A stretch of DNA of 7,794 nucleotides from Chitinophagaceae bacterium (GTDB lineage Bacteria > Bacteroidota > Bacteroidia > Chitinophagales > Chitinophagaceae): assembly GCA_947461495.1 (NCBI GenBank), contig CANHLV010000072.1:1-7794 (forward strand), read 5' to 3'. The position numbers were made by a program, and so were the translations under genes. How positions within the stretch are numbered: the stretch's first letter is position 1; every line of letters starts with the position of its first letter. Positions 6,248 through 7,794 of the stretch are shown in pieces. The notes beneath the pieces were generated by a model. It did not search any database. It was not told the DNA's origin and saw nothing but the letters and a program-made list of their open reading frames with translations.

Positions 6248-6772
6248 ATGCAAGAAAACAATATGAAAACAGCTGAAGAAATGTTAACTGAAGACAACAA
6301 AGAAACTGAAAACAATGCAGGAGCACCAGATCCTAGTATAAAATTGCAACTCGAACTTGAGGAACAAAAGGATAAATATCTTAGACTAGTTGCAGAGTTT
6401 GATAATTTCAGGCGCAGAAATGCAAAAGAGAGAATGGAACTGATGCAAACGGCAGGTAAAGAAATAATCGTCTCACTATTGGATGTACTCGATGATTGCG
6501 ACAGAGCAGAAAAACAACTCAAGAGCAACGGAAAAGAAACAGAAGCAGAAGGGACCTTATTGGTTTTCAACAAACTTAGAAATATTCTACAACAGAAGGG
6601 ATTGAAGGCAATGGAAAGTATCAATGAAGACTTTGATGTAGAAAAGCATGAGGCCATTTCCGAAGCTCAACTTAGCCCGGAAATGAAAGGAAAAGTAATT
6701 GATGAAATGGAAAAAGGATATTATTTAAATGAAAAATTAATCCGATTTGCAAAAGTTGTGGTTGGCAAGTAA
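6248..6772 (+). CDS. grpE: Nucleotide exchange factor GrpE
   Basis: GrpE is the cytoplasmic dimeric co-chaperone that releases ADP from DnaK so that it can bind ATP and let go of its client. With the start at 6248 it has 174 residues, slightly short but within the usual range. An acidic, disordered N-terminus (1-28) leads into a long helix (about 30-75) carrying the hallmark KYLRLVAEFDNFRRR at 43-57. A four-helix region follows, then the C-terminal beta domain with KHEAISEAQ (His134 within it), EKGYYLNEKLIRFAKVVV and a final GK. The start at 6248 is set by the promoter just upstream. ATG 6263, five codons later, is a real alternative and would also keep every conserved part. dnaJ follows after 44 bases with no promoter or terminator, so the two are very likely an operon. 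dnaK is not in the window. Confidence 0.96.
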   Translation: MQENNMKTAEEMLTEDNKETENNAGAPDPSIKLQLELEEQKDKYLRLVAEFDNFRRRNAKERMELMQTAGKEIIVSLLDVLDDCDRAEKQLKSNGKETEAEGTLLVFNKLRNILQQKGLKAMESINEDFDVEKHEAISEAQLSPEMKGKVIDEMEKGYYLNEKLIRFAKVVVGK

Positions 6773-6816
6773 TCAAATACAGAAAAACAATATTCTAATT
6801 ATTCCAAAAGCGAAAA

Positions 6817-7794
6817 ATGTCAAATAAAAGAGATTATTACGAAGTCTTAGGTGTTAATAAAAATTCTAGTCAGGATGAAATAAAAAAGGCATATCGTAAA
6901 GTTGCCATGCAATTCCATCCCGATAGAAACCCTGGTGACAAATCTGCAGAAGATAAATTTAAAGAAGCGGCTGAAGCATATGAAATTTTAAATGACCCTG
7001 ATAAAAAGGCACAATATGACAGATTCGGACATAATGCCTTCGGTCAGGGAAGAGGTGGTGGAGGCGGTGGCTACAGCGGCGGCATGAATATGGACGATAT
7101 ATTCAGTCAGTTTGGAGATATTTTTGGTGATGAAGGATTTGGGAGTTTCTTTGGAAACAGAGGCGGTGGTGGTGGAAGAAGAAGTACGGGTACACGTGGG
7201 AGTAATCTTAGGGTTAAGCTAAAGCTGAATTTTGAGGAAATGGCAAAAGGTGCTAACAAGACCATCAAGATAAAAAAATATGTAAAATGTACCGGATGTG
7301 CAGGTAGTGGTGCAAAAGATAAAAGCAGCATACAAACCTGTGGCTCATGTAATGGCAGTGGACAAGTAAGAAGAGTACAAAATACCTTTTTAGGACAAAT
7401 GCAAACGGTTACTACTTGTCCAACCTGTAACGGTGAAGGCACCACGATTGCTGCCAAATGTACCAGTTGTAAAGGCGAAGGCAGGGTTTATGGAGAAGAA
7501 ACCGTTACCATTGATATTCCTGCAGGTGTACAGGAAGGCATGCAATTGAGCGTAGGTGGTAAAGGTAATGTAGGAGAAAGAGGTGGCAGCTTTGGAGACT
7601 TAATCGTTCAAATAGAAGAAGAACCACATCCACAATTACAACGTGATGGTTTAAATGTGGTTTTTGATTTACACATTTCATTTCCTGATGCGGTTTTTGG
7701 TACACAAGCAGAAGTTCCTACCATCGATGGAAAAGCAAAAATCAAAATCCCTGCCGGAACACAAAGTGGAAAAATATTCAGATTAAAAGGAAAA
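6817..7794 (+). CDS. dnaJ: Chaperone DnaJ (Hsp40, class I), 3' partial
   Basis: DnaJ delivers unfolded proteins to DnaK and stimulates its ATPase. The frame is open from ATG 6817 to the window end, giving 326 residues; judging by the usual family length of about 375-390, some 50-60 are missing. The J domain (about 4-70) starts KRDYYEVLGV and contains the catalytic HPD at 34-36 (FHPDRNP). A Gly/Phe-rich region (about 77-130) holds two DIF motifs (MDDIF and GDIFGD) that in other DnaJ proteins help control the J domain. The zinc-binding domain has all four CxxCxGxG repeats: Cys158/161, 175/178, 201/204 and 215/218. The first client-binding beta domain follows (VTIDIPAGV and onward). All key residues are intact. 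The A-rich leader GCGAAAA before the ATG lacks a Shine-Dalgarno sequence, as is normal in Bacteroidota. Expression is probably from the promoter ahead of grpE. Confidence 0.97.
   Translation, partial: MSNKRDYYEVLGVNKNSSQDEIKKAYRKVAMQFHPDRNPGDKSAEDKFKEAAEAYEILNDPDKKAQYDRFGHNAFGQGRGGGGGGYSGGMNMDDIFSQFGDIFGDEGFGSFFGNRGGGGGRRSTGTRGSNLRVKLKLNFEEMAKGANKTIKIKKYVKCTGCAGSGAKDKSSIQTCGSCNGSGQVRRVQNTFLGQMQTVTTCPTCNGEGTTIAAKCTSCKGEGRVYGEETVTIDIPAGVQEGMQLSVGGKGNVGERGGSFGDLIVQIEEEPHPQLQRDGLNVVFDLHISFPDAVFGTQAEVPTIDGKAKIKIPAGTQSGKIFRLKGK

Noticed and set aside
6121..6250. CIRCE or other heat-shock operator upstream of grpE
   Set aside because: No TTAGCACTC-N9-GAGTGCTAA-like repeat is present. A short GCAAA/TTTGC pair around the -7 box is too short to call.
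6193..6657. Open frame of 154 codons on the - strand across grpE
   Set aside because: It lies opposite a clearly conserved GrpE coding region, has a Ser/Leu/Phe-rich composition typical of an antisense shadow, and has no recognisable domain.
7107..7705. Two open frames on the - strand across dnaJ (7107-7457 and 7505-7705)
   Set aside because: Both are shadows of the intact dnaJ frame; the Pro- and Leu-rich stretches come from its Gly-rich codons read backwards.

Overview
The window looks like a piece of chromosome from a Bacteroidota bacterium. A Chitinophagia or Sphingobacteriia relative is my inference from gene content, not a measured placement. The evidence is strongly AT-rich DNA, A-rich leaders without Shine-Dalgarno sequences, one good match to the Bacteroidota promoter form TTG-N19-TAnnTTTG, and several proteins tied to the type IX secretion system (T9SS), which is confined to this phylum. 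All genes lie on the + strand.

Layout. (1) Positions 2-3763 hold the 3' part of a giant secreted protein: eleven tandem PKD domains, three Ig-like repeats and a gliding-motility-type (CHU_C, type B) T9SS sorting domain. Its beginning lies outside the window. (2) 3976-5004 is a PorP/SprF-family outer-membrane protein, the family that works with type B T9SS cargo. (3) 5005-5191 carries two stem-loop structures and a possible promoter. (4) 5192-5665 is a small one-domain peroxiredoxin of the C-x4-C (Bcp/PrxQ-like) type. (5) 5675-5736 is a long imperfect hairpin. (6) 5776-6120 is a 114-residue protein that is almost nothing but a signal peptide and a type A T9SS sorting domain, starting at TTG. 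(7) 6198-6227 is a clear promoter, followed by grpE (6248-6772) and dnaJ (6817 to the window end, truncated), the co-chaperones of DnaK, arranged as an operon.

How the genes work together. The first two genes form a plausible unit in which a long surface adhesin is exported by the T9SS with its neighbouring PorP/SprF partner. The small type A protein is another T9SS substrate, encoded separately and of unknown role. Peroxiredoxin, GrpE and DnaJ are ordinary cytoplasmic stress-protection genes. No mobile element, CRISPR array, tRNA or rRNA gene was seen, and no intergenic gap exceeds 300 bases. I found no wholly new system. The points most worth a second look are the minimal type A cargo protein, the adhesin/PorP pair, and the mutually exclusive RNA folds just after the porP stop codon.
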